DNA from: Haliclystus octoradiatus
Lineage: Eukaryota > Cnidaria > Staurozoa > Stauromedusae > Haliclystidae
NCBI GenBank assembly: GCA_916610825.1
Contig: OU744450.1
Location: forward strand, 15,381,767 to 15,445,766
Reading direction: 5' to 3'
DNA length: 64,000 bases
Notes under the pieces: model-generated
Told to the model about the DNA's origin: nothing
Databases searched by the model: none
The model's input: the letters and a program-made list of their open reading frames with translations, nothing else
Program-made: the position numbers and the translations under genes
Shown here: piece by piece, positions 37,537-47,836 of the stretch
Layout of the letters: each line of letters begins with the position of its first letter
Numbering within the stretch: position 1 is the first letter of the stretch

Positions 37537-38815
37537 CTATATGTGTGGCTTCAACATAGTTGCATAGAGATGTTTAAAGGTTTGTTTGATTATTGGGTGG
37601 TACGAATTGATCATTAATGCCTGACCTTGCGTTGAATTTGGTTTCTTTTGCTTCGAGGTATCACAGGAATACTCTCTATATATGTTGGTGATCACGGCCA
37701 AGGTTTTCTTTTCTGGATAACCTTCAGCGCAAAACAACAGATACAGATTGTACAATCGCAATAGGAGGAGATTACGATCAAATAATAATTCGCACATATC
37801 GGATGCTTTGTGCATTGACTATACCCCCATTTTGTGTCAGGGATATGTTGCGAATTAACTGGGAGGATGCTATGTACGTCTCTTGCTTTGACGTAGAAAT
37901 CAGTTTTCAGTGTATCTCCTCCGATGTGCACGTCGAGGTCTAAAAATGCAACATCCGTTGTCGAAATCGTTGCTGAAAATCTTAGCCGAGTGTGAATATT
38001 GTTACGACCGTTGATGAATATCCCTAGTGCTTTGTTACCATGTTTCCATATCAGAAGTATGTCATCTAGGTAACGCAAAAGTAACGAAGGATGTTCTTAA
38101 TATGTTCTTCTACGTCTGTCATATAAATGTTGGCATAGCCATAGGAGCAAATCTTGTGACCATTGCGGTGCCCGAGATTTGCAGGTAGTATTGGTTATTG
38201 AACATAAAATAACTTGTTGACAATATTATGTGTATATAATGTCTACTGGTGTTCAGATTTGAGGGCCTCTAAAGATCTGATTGTGCTTGTTCACAAACGA
38301 TTGTATAAACCTCAATCCCATGCACCATCTTTATGTTGGTGTAGTGCAGATACGTCAAGAGTAACTAGCAATGATTTCTCCTCAACCACGATGTTTTTGA
38401 TAATTTCAAGGAAATCTTGGATGTCCCTGACGTGGGACTCGATACGCCTTCTGAGTGGTTTCAAGGCATCGTCCACAAACGCTGATAGTCTTTCGATGTG
38501 TTTGTTAAATCTAGACACAATGAGTCTCCCTCGTATATCAGGCGTGTGGATCTTTGTTAAGGTATAGAACAGTGTTTTGGTTGGCATGGATGTGAGTAAG
38601 GATAATGTATTTGTATCAATTAATCCTTGTCGTTCTCATCTTTTGAGAAAATTCGTGATTGATGTGCACATACAGGATGTGTGGTCAATGGTGCCTAGAT
38701 GGTGATATATCGTAGTGTCCTGCAAGTGTTTCAGAACTTTACCTATATATGGCTTTGCCCGTTTGAAAATAAGCCTGTGCTGCATATTCAATGTCTTAAT
38801 CTCTTTCAGGACCGC
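37537..38815 (-). pseudogene. Penelope-like element reverse transcriptase, 5' and 3' incomplete
   Basis: Read on the minus strand from 38,815, coding similarity begins with a KEIKTLNMQHRL-type segment. It continues through TKTLFYTLTKIHTPDIRGRLIVS (about 38,515-38,580), where RT motifs begin, and RLSAFVDDALKPLRRRI. SLLVTLDVSALHQH follows (motif A with Asp, near 38,345). Then come NNQYYLQISGTAM (the motif B region, about 38,160-38,200) and RYLDDILLIWKHG (catalytic DD, near 38,060). After that come FLDLDVHIGGDTLKTDFYVK and a C-terminal SYHPIIKQTF segment. The YLQ-GTAMG and LDD style is typical of Penelope-like elements rather than LINEs. Several stops and frameshifts are present. No GIY-YIG endonuclease was found below 37,537. 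Confidence 0.82.
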
Positions 38816-39984
38816 GTGAGTGTGGCCTCACAGTCACTCGTTTGTGATTACGTTTGTATAATAGACGATCAACATGGAGGTCGTGCTGGAACAGTGTTGC
38901 TTCCAATGAGAGACTCCCACTGTGGTATGGTCGCTCAATGCCCTATACTGTGTGGATCTGTAAAGGCCCTGTACCATTGTACCATTGTACGGATTCTCGA
39001 TATGTAAGCTAGATTTGGCCAAGTATACTGAGACGTGGTGAATTTTGGGCCATAAGACAGACCCTCAATTGGTCACTTGAGAGCCGTATATCAGATATAT
39101 TTACTACCGTACCTCTAAGCATATTCATTGAATACAAATAAAAAATTAAGGAATCATGTGGAATTGGATCGTTAAAATAACCCTATATTTTTAATTGGAG
39201 GTATTACCGGCATTATTATTGGTTTAATGGTAGCTGTTTGTTGGTAATCAAAGCATTTATAATATTCAGTTATGGATCATAGTTAGTGTCCGGTTGATTA
39301 ATATATATTTTTGATATTTAAAGACGGAACCGCACTCACCTTAGATGGTTTTCAGGAGGGTCCTCTACAATTAAGTTACGTCTATTCAATGTCATTGGTG
39401 ACAGTGGCCAGGAGGTTTAACAGAGTAAATTTGTGGTGCTGCATTCCGTTCTGAAGTTGGTTGCAGTTGGCGTTAGTTATCCTGTGTTGCGCCTCCAGAA
39501 GATGGATCGATATTTTCTGTGAGCTTTTTGGTGAGCTCAGCAGGCAGGCATTGCGGTTCGGCTAGCGTTGAGGATATCTGCGGGCTACTATGCCTTTTCG
39601 ACAGCCGGTCCAATTGCGGTAAGTAGTTTACCGTAATGGTGAAGGTAGGTCAGAACTATCACGATGTCATAGGGAAATTGTCAAATAGCTATACATATTC
39701 GAGATATATAACAAGATGCATGCAAGGCTCCATGCATGCATATCATCTGTGATGGTTCTGTCTTGTGGGCAATAACCTCCTTTGGAATCACGTTTTGAGT
39801 ATGCTTCATTCATAAAGCATGGTTTATGGATACTGGTCCATAAGATTCGGCAGGCGTATTTCATAAAAAAAGTAACTGTTAGAAGTTTGACTGTCATCAG
39901 TATTGGTATTGATAGCGACCAAGTAACAGTTCATTGGGAAATGGATCCTCTCCGATGTGATTTTGGCTTTGTTTCGATCATTCT
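38816..39984. other. No recognisable feature
   Basis: Frames up to ~100 codons exist but show no known motif. Confidence 0.5.
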
Positions 39985-40140
39985 AAAGAGCTATTTTTAG
40001 GTTTGGGGTTTCTTGGGAATTATGAAGTGTTTTAACTTCTGAATGTGTTCTTTGGACAAACGGAAAAATTTCAAACATCCCTCTATTGTGAATTGGGCAT
40101 TCTTTTGATGATTCGAAAGAGCTATCTTGAAATTTTCTAG
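39985..40140 (-). repeat. Solitary satellite monomer in inverted orientation
   Basis: The reverse complement of this stretch follows the satellite consensus. It has TGCCCAATTCACAATAGAGG, then CGTTTGTCCAAAGAACAC, then ATAATTCCCAAGAAACC, then AAAATAGCTCTTTAGAATGATCG. An insertion of about 16 bases separates the first two blocks. It is closest to the diverged flank monomers, not to the HOR core. It lies about 16 kb beyond the array edge and is flanked by unrelated sequence on both sides. Confidence 0.85.
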
Positions 40141-41344
40141 ATATTTACTGTACGTAGAGAATGAACCCTTCTAGATATGAGACCCCTTTAATACGGCTGT
40201 TTGATTTATGAAATATTTGAAGATATCTTGATGAAATGTGAAATATTTTCAATTTTGAAAGCGTTTTATTATATCTATGCGGAAGTTCTACATGTAAATG
40301 AGAGTATACATACAGGTATTGCAAACATAAATTAATCAGTAACACTGAAATATTTGTGAATAACAAAAATCAAATTTGTATAATTAAAAATGTCAACGCT
40401 ATATCTTTGTTGTCTAACTTACTATGACTAACATACATTACTATTTTAAGAGTTAGTCATGTAATTATAATTGATATAGTTGAATAATATTTCTTCTACT
40501 TTTATCGATAAAAGTCTAAAAGTCTGTAAAATCCGTTTTCTTCTGCTCTGCAATGGCCACGTGCTCAATGTTTTGATTTTTCGATGACATCGTTCTTCAG
40601 CATTTACAATTTCGTAGTTTTATTTACAATAAGAATTAAAGTTTGACTTTATCAGTTTGTAAAAACAGCCATACTCTTAAGCCTTAAGCTGTCAAGTTAT
40701 TACTGCATATTTTATGTACTAATATACCAATCTTTGAACCGATCATGTTCAATTCCGTTTAATCCAAACTATCGAGCCAAAACGATGTACCAAACTGTTT
40801 GTGTCGCGGTTCAAAGCAACCTGTAAGATTAAGGTAATACTACAATTAAACTACAGAATGGGTGTGATACTCAAATTTTTTTATAAACTTCCTCGTAAAG
40901 ACCCGTAGATTGCGCAATATGACTGCGAAAATGATTATTATAAGGTAAAACTCGAATGCCTCAACATGAGATAGTCCATAGTACCGTAAAAGCAATTGTT
41001 GAAGTTGGAATAAGTAACTTTGGCGGAGATATTCATCTCGCCTTCGATCAATAGCTGTGTTAGTCAATATTAGAACAGATAATCATAACAATTTTAATCT
41101 ATCTTAATCAAATAAACAAGTATCCCATGCGTCTCTCCGCCGCAACTCTACATGTTTAACCATTAAAAAATGGAATAAAAACGAAATAAAGTATACTGTA
41201 CATCCTTCTTATTTACAGAGGTGAATGTCATAGGTGTCTTTTTCAGCAGTATCATACTAACCTGACATAATTATGCCACTATATCATGATTGTACTGTGT
41301 GTCATCTTCATTCATTCTGTGCTCAGTAGTACTCCCAAAACTAT
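40141..41344. other. No recognisable feature
   Basis: Very AT-rich. The only frames are short and unconserved. A small palindrome (TTTTATCGATAAAA) lies at about 40,500. Confidence 0.55.
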
Positions 41345-41757
41345 AATAAATTAAACAAAGAAAGTATAATTTACATGTTGTGAGTTTAGCGGTCTCATTT
41401 CATCCTCTATGGTGCAAATTTATCCCAGCCTTGAGCAACTTCAATGTATGCCTGTAATAATGCCGATATTGTGTTGGCAGAATTAACTGTAATTAGTTAA
41501 ACTGAGCCTCCACACCACGACAAGTTCCAGCAGTTCGACTTCGTGGAGGACATGCAGGTATCCCTAGTGCTATATTTATCAGTCAGGATATCCTCATTCA
41601 GATCAATCCATTGAGTTTACGTTGCAGTCTAGTATTGAAAAAAATGCAATTTATGATAGGAAAGAGGGCCTAAGTATAACTATTTTTGCAACAGTTAGCA
41701 AATGAAACTCATGGAACATCCTAAAATAAATCCTACGATCGAAAAATAGGCAATCTT

Positions 41758-42006
41758 ATGTGTAAATCATCCATACAATGCATGACGACAGTGTTGTTGA
41801 ATCGGATCATGTCGGATAACTTCTGGACGTGTACGGATAAAGATTTTCTACTTTCCTGGTTACCAATAGATACGTATGATGCCTTGAAAGATATTTTCTT
41901 CATTATAGCTTATAAAAATGTTGCTACGTTATTTATATTCGGGATTCATTGGATCCGAATAAAAAATAATCCAAAAACCGGAAAAAATGATCAAAATGCC
42001 GGATAA
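41758..42006 (+). CDS. Unrecognised 82-codon frame, duplication copy 1
   Basis: An open frame (MCKSSIQCMTTVLLNRIMSD..., containing FWTCTDKDFLLSWLPIDTYDAL) is preserved in both duplication copies. I recognise no family. Its C-terminal end runs into the CCGGA-rich tract, which argues against a stand-alone protein. The frame could equally be a chance opening inside a young duplication, because conservation between recent copies proves nothing. No splice or promoter signal was identified. Confidence 0.15.
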   Translation: MCKSSIQCMTTVLLNRIMSDNFWTCTDKDFLLSWLPIDTYDALKDIFFIIAYKNVATLFIFGIHWIRIKNNPKTGKNDQNAG

Positions 42007-42125
42007 AATCCGAAGACGATATATCCGAGACAGTTACGGATTACCGGTTCAAAAGATTCTTGTACGGAATAACGGATCAAGGAAAATAACCGGACCGGAT
42101 TAAACACCCGGATTACTTGTACCTA
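41935..42125 (+). repeat. CCGGA/ATCCGG-rich tract, copy 1
   Basis: Within ~190 AT-rich bases, the motifs CCGGA, ATCCG, CGGAT and ACCGG recur more than a dozen times at irregular spacing on both strands. Examples are GGATCCG, TGCCGGATAAAATCCG, TACGGATTACCGGTTC, AACCGGACCGGATT and CACCCGGATTAC. The tract is not a simple tandem repeat. The counterpart is at 46,410-46,600. Confidence 0.6.
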
Positions 42126-42243
42126 ATCCTCTGATAATTGCAGAGCCTAACCTCTAGCTGGTGCTGAATAATCGAGGCTACTCATCACTCTGACGTCACA
42201 ATGGCCATCAAAAGAAACAATAGATTAATTATAGATTTTATTT

Positions 42244-42332
42244 AACAATAGGTTTTACACCTATTGTTTCTTTTTAACAATAGGTTTTACAACTATTGTT
42301 CCTTTTTAACAATAGGTTTTACATCTATTGTT
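42244..42332 (+). repeat. Tandem hairpin array, three units
   Basis: Three units of about 33 bases. The first has 10-base arms AACAATAGGT and ACCTATTGTT around a 5-base loop, so each unit can fold back. Spacers are T-rich (CTTTTT). The third-arm variants CAACTATTGTT and CATCTATTGTT identify units 2 and 3. Confidence 0.9.
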
Positions 42333-42676
42333 CCTTATCTAGTAGATTTTGATCACTTTCTGCTAATTACATTGTTTTGGGGGAATAGATTGAACCAAAC
42401 TCACCAGGAAATGTCCCATTGTCTAGTCGAGGGTCCCAAACGACTAAGGGGAGGGGGCATCCTACAATACTTACGAGCTGCCTTGACCAGCTCTGCGATA
42501 ATTCAGCATCAGACGACCAAAATCTAACTAAAAATAGAAATAATAGCAAGATCAATAAACAACTATCCACGTGACTATATAGCCTGTGGACAGACCAAGA
42601 CCTTTCCCACCACTCTAGAAAGGTTTTAGCCTGTAGACAGGCTACGTGACTCCACCCACCCACATAAACAAAACAC

Positions 42677-42740
42677 AACAACAACAAAAATAGCAACAAC
42701 AACAACAATTTTGTTGTTGTTGTTGTTGTTATTTTTGTTG
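42677..42740. repeat. CAA/TTG hairpin, one unit
   Basis: A (CAA)n stretch broken by AAAATAG is followed directly by its mirror (TTG)n with ATTTTTG. The result is a long, almost perfect inverted repeat. Confidence 0.9.
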
Positions 42741-42903
42741 CAGCAACAACAAAAACAAAAAAAGAGCCTTACTTACAGTATTTGCGACGACCTGAACATG
42801 AGAAAAGCATAACAAACAACAAAATAACAAACCACTTACTAACAGCTTCGGACGACCACCTTGCTAAGGAAAAAATCACAACAAACAATATACTACCCTC
42901 TTT

Positions 42904-42962
42904 CGACGACCAACAGCATCCGACGACCAACAGCATCCGGCGTCCATCAGCATACGACGATT
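42904..42962 (+). repeat. 17-bp minisatellite, two clean units
   Basis: Unit CGACGACCAACAGCATC, followed by a diverged third (CGGCGTCCATCAGCATA). Confidence 0.88.
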
Positions 42963-43238
42963 CCAACTGTGAAATTAAAAGGCATATCACATAAGGTAAC
43001 TAACCTAAATAACAAATCGCTAATAATTGCTTTATCTACTACTTGAAGAGCTCAAATTCACGAGCAGCCTTGTTTGAAAAAAGTTTTGAAATTCGATTTT
43101 ATGAAATTAAGTACCAGCTAGCCCTTTGATATCTTTTTAATCTTGTTTGTCCAAAAACAACAACGAAAACAGTACAATGGCTGCTGCTCATTTAAACTCT
43201 TCAATCCCACCCCCTGGGACCCTCGACTAGACAATATC

Positions 43239-44164
43239 GGACACGCCATAGATCATCATTCGCCATCATCATTTCTTAATTATCTTTAAACCATGTTCGT
43301 TTGCCTGAAAAATAAGCAAAAAGAAATATTTAGTATCTCATACTATACCATTACCTTATGGAAGAGTCTTTTATTATCTCACACCATCAAAGCGGTTTCG
43401 CACACTAAAAAGCTAAGGCCAACAAAACTATGATGATTTTATCAAAATGCTTATTTGGGTAACCAATAACGACAAGCGAGCTTTTATCGAAGTAGTTATT
43501 GACGAGATGTATAAATTGATGAATTTTAAAGAATCCAAAACTAAAGAAACAAAGAATCCATATTTGACAACTGGAAACACGTGCAATTATCGAATGACAT
43601 GTAAGAATCAACTTGGGGAATATTCATGTAATTGCTCTTCCACACAGATAAACATTAGGAATATAAAACTTCACCTGACATCTGCAGCTTTATGTTACTA
43701 TCATTCATCTTGTATCATTTGCATAGCTTTCATCATGTATCTACAAAAAACAATTTTATGTTACATGGTTAATATTTCATGTTCAAATTCGTCAATCTTC
43801 AAGAAGTTATTTTTCATTGGCCATTCTATCAAAGATATTATTCTTGCATTATAATAGATCAGTTAAAAGGATTTCACGTGTACCACTGCAAAAATAATTC
43901 TGTATTACTGTACTGATATCAATTGCCGTCTAATACTGACTGAGCTATAACCAGATAACAAAATTGATTTCCTCCTGCGTTTCCGAATGAAACTGCCTTT
44001 CAAATAATCCTCAAAACAAAAAATCATTCTATACAGTACTATAAATTTTCCATTGGTCATCCTATCAAATATATTTCCTCGCAAATTATATAAAGATGAT
44101 CATTAAAATATCAAATGACTGACCTGGATTTCGCAACATTGTTCATGATTACATGACAACATTA
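43239..44164 (+). repeat. ~0.93-kb repeat unit R1 (copy 1)
   Basis: First of six related units. It is anchored by TTTGCCTGAAAAATAAGC near 43,300 and CTTATTTGGGTAACCAATAAC near 43,450, and it carries the best preserved EGF-like segment. Confidence 0.9.
43447..43854 (+). pseudogene. Possible EGF-like exon remnant in unit R1
   Basis: This frame contains CNYRMTCKNQLGEYSCNC at 43,582-43,635. It fits the core of calcium-binding EGF domains exactly: C-x5-C-x-N-x2-G-x-Y-x-C-x-C. About 30 residues upstream, VIDEM stands where the D-I-D-E-C start of a cbEGF domain would lie, with the first cysteine absent. The last cysteine is also not placed. In the other five units the Gly is replaced, a cysteine is lost or the frame is shifted. 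I read this as a decayed extracellular-domain exon that was amplified after inactivation. Chance resemblance remains possible, because only four of six cysteines are present. Confidence 0.3.
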
Positions 44165-45107
44165 GACACGTCAAAGATCATCATTTCTTTATTAGCTTTA
44201 AACCATGTTCGTTTGCCTGAAAAATAAGCAAAAAGAAATATTTTGTATCTCATACTATACCATTACCTTATGGAAAGGTTTCATTATCTCACACTATCAG
44301 AGCGGTTTCGGACACTGAAAATCTAAGGCCAACAAAACCATGATGAGTTTATCAAAATGCTTATTTGGGTAACCAATAACGGCAAGCGGGCTTCTATTGA
44401 ACTTCGTTGGCTACAAGAACTCAATTTTTAAAAGTAATTATTGACGACGGTGTATAAATTGATGAATTTTAAAGAATCCAAAACTAAAGAAACAAAGAAT
44501 CCATATTTGACAACCGGCAACACGTGCAATTATCGAATGAAATGTAAGAATCAACTTGAGGAATATTCATGTAATTGCTCTTCCACACAGATAAACATTA
44601 GGAGTATAAAACTTCACCTGACATCTGCAGCTTTATGTTACTATCATTCATTTTGTACCATTTGCATAGCTTTCATCATGTATCTACAAAAAACAATTTT
44701 ATGTTACATGGTTAATATTTCATGTTCAAATTAGTCAATCTTCAAGAAGTTATTTTTCATTGGCCATTCTATTAAAGATATAATTCTTGCATTATAATAG
44801 TTCAGTTAAAAGTATTTCATCGTGAACCACTGCAAAATAATTCCGTATTACTGTATTGATATCAATTGCCGTCTAATACTGACTGAGCAATAACCAGATA
44901 ACAAAATTAATATCCTTCTGCGTTTCCGAATGAAACTGCCTTTCGAATAATCCTCAAAACAAATAATCATTCTATACAGTACTATAAATTTCCCATTGGT
45001 CATCCCATCAATCTATTTCCTCGCAAATTATATAAAGATGATCATTAAAATATCAAATGACTGACCTGGATTTCGCAACATTGTTCATGATTACATGACA
45101 ACATTAG
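44165..45107 (+). repeat. ~0.94-kb repeat unit R2 (copy 1)
   Basis: Same anchors as R1, at about 44,212 and 44,362. The EGF-like segment at 44,525 has Glu in place of the conserved Gly. Confidence 0.9.
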
Positions 45108-45780
45108 ACACGTCAAAGATCATCATTTGTTGATTAGCTTTAAACCATGCTCGTTTGCCTGAAAAATAAGCAAAAAGAAATATTTTGTATCTCATACTAT
45201 ACCATTTCTTTATGGAAAGGTTTCATTATCTCACACTATCAAAGTGGTTTCGGACACTAAAAAGCTAAGGCCAACAAAACTATGATGAGTTTATCAAAAT
45301 GCTTATTTGGGTAACCAATAACGGCAAGCAGGATTCTAGAACTTCGCTGAATACAAAACTGAGTTAATAACAGTATTTCATGACGACGATGTATAAATTA
45401 AAGAATTTTTGAATGCTACAGAATCCTTATTTGACAACCGGCAACACGTGCAATTATCGAATGAAATGTAAGAATCAGCTCGAGAAATATTCATGTAATT
45501 GCTCTTTCACACAGATAAACATCAAGAGTATAAAAGTTCATCTGACGGTATATTATATTATGACAAAAAATCATTCTGTTTTACTTTAAGTTTTCCATTG
45601 GTCATCCTGTCAAAGCTATTTTATTCGCATTCTATATATAGAGACGATCATAAAAATATCAAATGACTGACCTGAATTTTGCAGCATTGTTCATTATTAT
45701 TTTCTGTGTAGTATAAAATTCATCATCATTATTCTGTACCAGTTTCGTAGCACATTCTGTCTAAAAAGAGATAATATATA
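45108..45780 (+). repeat. Shortened repeat unit R3 (copy 1)
   Basis: Anchors at about 45,154 and 45,301. The part after the EGF-like segment (45,449-45,502) is deleted relative to R1 and R2, joining it directly to the terminal CTAAAAAGAGATAA block. Confidence 0.85.
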
Positions 45781-46228
45781 ATTACACTTTATGAACATTT
45801 AACCAATAACTGCAATAATAAAAGTTAAACCAAGAAAGTATTATTTACATGTTGTGAGTTTATCGGTCTCATTTCATCCTCTATGATGCAGATTTATCCC
45901 AGCCTTGAGCAACTTCAATGTATGCCTGTAATAATGCGGATGCTGTGTTGGCAGAATTAACTGTAATTGGTTAAACTGAGTCTCCACACCACGACAAGGT
46001 CTTGCAGTTCGACTTCGTGGAGGACATGCAGGTATCCCTAGTGCTATATTTATCAGTCAGGATATCTTCATGCAGATCATTCCATTGAGTTTACGTTGCA
46101 GTCTAGTATTATAAATGCAATTTATGATAGGAAACAGGACCCAAGAATAACTATTTTGCAACAGTTAGCAAATGAAAACTCATGGAACATCCTAAAATAA
46201 ATCCTACGATCGAAAAATACGCAATATC

Positions 46229-46477
46229 ATGTGTGAATTATCCCTTCAATGCATGACGACAGTGTTGTTGAATCGGATCATGTCGGATAACTTCTGGACG
46301 TGTACGGATGAAGATTTTCTACTTTCCTGGTTACCAATAGATACGTATGATGCCTTGAAAGACATTTTCTTCATTATAGCTTATAAAAATGTTGCTACGT
46401 TATTTATATTCGGGATTCATTGGATCAGACTAAAAAATAATCCGGAAATCGGAAATAATAATCAAAATGCCGGATAA
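46229..46477 (+). CDS. Unrecognised 82-codon frame, duplication copy 2
   Basis: Counterpart of the frame at 41,758 with the same length. About ten residue differences lie mostly at the two ends (MCELSLQ at the start, LKNNPEIGNNNQ near the end). The centre (residues about 9-60) has a single change (TDKD to TDED). That pattern is compatible with weak constraint but too little to call a gene. Confidence 0.15.
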   Translation: MCELSLQCMTTVLLNRIMSDNFWTCTDEDFLLSWLPIDTYDALKDIFFIIAYKNVATLFIFGIHWIRLKNNPEIGNNNQNAG

Positions 46478-46600
46478 AATCCGAAGACAATATATCCGGG
46501 ACAGATACGGATTACCGGTTCAAAAGATTCTTGTACGGAATAACCGATCAAGGAAGATAACCGGACCAGATTAAATATCCGGATTACTTGTACCAAATCC
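46410..46600 (+). repeat. CCGGA/ATCCGG-rich tract, copy 2
   Basis: Second copy of the tract at 41,935. Substitutions create and destroy individual CCGGA words (for example GACCAGATT for GACCGGATT), but the clustering is preserved. Confidence 0.6.
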
Positions 46601-46714
46601 TCTGATAATTGCGGAGCCTAACCTCTAGCTGGTGCTGAATAATCGAGGCTACTTATCACTCTGACGTCACAATGGCCATCAAACGAAACAATAGATTAAT
46701 TATAGATTTTATTT

Positions 46715-46829
46715 AACAATAGGTTTTACACCTATTGTTCCTCAATAGGTTTTACACCTATTGTTCCTTTTTAACAATAGGTTTTACAACTATTGTTCCT
46801 TTTTAACAATAGGTTTTACATCTATTGTT
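46715..46829 (+). repeat. Tandem hairpin array, four units
   Basis: Same array as at 42,244, but with an extra, 5'-shortened unit inserted after the first. Units three and four carry the same arm variants as units two and three of copy 1, so the gain occurred in the first half. Confidence 0.9.
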
Positions 46830-47174
46830 CCTTATCTAGTAGATTTTGATCACTTTCTGCTAATTACATTGTTTTGGGGGAATAGATTGAACCAAACTCA
46901 CCAGGAAATGTCCCATTGTCTAGTCGAGGGTCCCAAACGACTAAGGGGAGGGGGAATCCTACAATACTTACGAGCTGCCTTGACCAGCTCTGCGATAATT
47001 CAGCATCAGACGACCAAAATCTAACTAAAAATAGAAATAATAGCAAGATCAATAAACAACTATCCACGTGACTATATAGCCTGTGGACAGACCAAGACCT
47101 TTCCCACCACTCTAGAAAGGTTTTAGCCTGTAGACAGGCTACGTGACTCCACCCACCCACATAAACAAAACACA

Positions 47175-47310
47175 ACAACAACAAAAATAGCAACAACAAC
47201 AACAATTTTGTTGTTGTTGTTGTTGCTATTTTTGTTGCAGCAAAGAACAAAAATAGCAACAACAACAACAATTTTGTTGTTGTTGTTGTTGTTATTTTTG
47301 TTGCAGCAAC
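47175..47310. repeat. CAA/TTG hairpin, two tandem units
   Basis: The hairpin found once in copy 1 is present twice here, joined by TGCAGCAAAGAAC. One unit has TTGCTATTTTTG and the other TTGTTATTTTTG. Confidence 0.9.
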
Positions 47311-47466
47311 AACAAAAACAAAAAAAGAGCCTTACTTACAGTATTTGCGACGACCTGAACATGAGAAAAGCATAACAAACAACAAAATAACAAACCACTT
47401 ACTAACAGCTTCCGACGACCACCTTGCTAAGGAAAAAATCACAACAAACAATATACTACCCTCTTT

Positions 47467-47556
47467 CGACGACCAACACCATCCGACGACCAACAGCATC
47501 CGACGACCAACAGCATCCGACGACCAACAGCATCCGGCGTCCATCAGCATACGACG
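47467..47556 (+). repeat. 17-bp minisatellite, four clean units
   Basis: Same unit as at 42,904. The first copy has a CACCATC variant, then three near-perfect units and the same diverged end unit. Confidence 0.88.
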
Positions 47557-47836
47557 ATTCCAACTGTGAAATTAAAAGGCATTATCACATAAGGTAACTA
47601 ACCTAAATAACAAATCGCTAATAATTGCTTTATCTACTACTTGAAGAGTTCAAAATCACGAGCAGCCTTGTTTGAAAAAAGATTTGAAATTCGATTTTAT
47701 GAAATTAAGTACTAGCTAGCCCTTTGATATCTTTTTAATCTTGTTTGTCCAAAAACAACAACGAAAACAGTACAATGGCTGCTGCTCATTTAAACTCTTC
47801 AATCCCACCCCCTGGGACCCTCGACTAGACAATATC

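Larger units (their letters stand above)
42418..43235. mobile_element. Possible non-autonomous DNA element, 21-bp perfect TIRs, copy 1
   Basis: Bases 42,418-42,438 (beginning ATTGTCTAGTCGAGGG) are the exact reverse complement of 43,215-43,235. Inside are a palindrome TAGCCTGTAGACAGGCTA (about 42,627), a CAA/TTG hairpin, a 17-bp minisatellite and no transposase. No obvious target duplication flanks the repeats, so a transposon origin is an inference. Long leucine-rich frames on the minus strand here are products of the CAA/TTG repeat. Confidence 0.5.
46915..47833. mobile_element. Possible non-autonomous DNA element, 21-bp perfect TIRs, copy 2
   Basis: Duplicate of the element at 42,418 with the same 21-base inverted ends (46,915-46,935 and 47,813-47,833). 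It is about 100 bases longer because the internal CAA/TTG hairpin and the 17-bp minisatellite have expanded. Confidence 0.5.

Noticed and set aside
42367..42708. Leucine-rich minus-strand frame that looks like a signal peptide or membrane protein, and its copy at 46,864-47,271
   Set aside because: The hydrophobic run is a translation of the CAA/TTG repeat; the length differs between copies with repeat number.
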